DNA of 47,381 nucleotides from an uncultured Planctomycetaceae bacterium (GTDB lineage Bacteria > Planctomycetota > Planctomycetia > Gemmatales > Gemmataceae), in contig CAIWHS010000533.1 of the NCBI GenBank assembly GCA_903912515.1, positions 1 to 47,381 of the forward strand. Reading direction: 5' to 3'. Of this stretch, positions 47,094-47,381 are shown one piece after another. Below the pieces are notes generated by a model. It was given only the letters and a program-made list of their open reading frames with translations. It did not search any database and was not told the DNA's origin. Position numbers and translations under genes: made by a program. Every line of letters begins with the position of its first letter. Within the stretch, counting starts at the first letter, position 1.

Positions 47094-47381
47094 TCACCAA
47101 TTCTCCCAAATATTCCCCAATCGTTTCCGCTTCTTGCCCGCTTCCGGGTCAGTTCGAAGCCCGGGGTGCTTTTGGGGATTATCTTTGTCCCACGGGTATA
47201 AATTTTCTGATATGTCCACACCCAATTCCAAAAAATGCCCCAAACACCCCGCCCGCCCTTCCAAAGGCCACTGATCAGCGGCAGCAAGGATCGAAAGCCC
47301 CACCATCCGGTGGGCTAAACCCATAGGTGTAGGGACAGGGCTTTTCACCAACGGTGACAAACTGTCTGCGGTCAATACTAC
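47094..47381 (-). CDS. Partial T6SS-accessory-type protein ending in GNIWENW (5' end outside window)
   Basis: MVGLSILAAADQWPLEGRAGCLGHFLELGVDISENLYPW...HPGLR...RLGNIWENW aligns with the C-terminal half of 1649..2299. Confidence 0.8.
   Translation of the reverse strand, partial: VVLTADSLSPLVKSPVPTPMGLAHRMVGLSILAAADQWPLEGRAGCLGHFLELGVDISENLYPWDKDNPQKHPGLRTDPEAGKKRKRLGNIWENW

Noticed and set aside
1-47381. CRISPR arrays
   Set aside because: No regularly spaced direct repeats with unique spacers were seen. The repeats found are coding low-complexity, IS ends or short degenerate motifs.

Overview
This window looks like a planctomycete chromosome segment, probably Gemmatales-like (inferred from a TIGR03000-type protein, a planctomycete-style integrase remnant and DUF1570/DUF6677-like proteins). 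Positions ~1-15.0 kb hold part of a divergent type VI secretion (T6SS) locus: TssL/DotU, a short TssM/IcmF, TssK, VgrG, PAAR, two stand-alone beta-prism-like proteins and a TPR protein. Two copies of an uncharacterised accessory module flank the core in opposite orientations. Each copy has a coiled-coil protein with an acidic tail plus a pair of paralogous proteins. A third partial copy runs off the right edge. The most striking signal is a short C-terminal peptide, GNIWE(D/N/G)W, in six proteins from at least three unrelated families, all in or resembling this T6SS neighbourhood. Positions ~15.3-38.7 kb are mainly housekeeping genes: purH, tilS, trpC, a CPBP protease, a cysteine desulfurase, a TIGR03000 protein, rsmE, split coaB/coaC, a tandem Kdo/WaaP-like kinase, a glycosyltransferase, smpB, purF, aroC, threonine aldolase, a FlgM-like protein, fur, a Gfo/Idh oxidoreductase and a DtxR/MntR regulator. 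A tRNA-Val(GAC) at 38.9 kb is followed by a decayed tyrosine integrase interrupted by a decayed ISL3-like element. Secreted proteins follow: a LamG/SGNH esterase with an apparent frameshift and an alpha/beta hydrolase. All calls come from reading the sequence; no database search was run.
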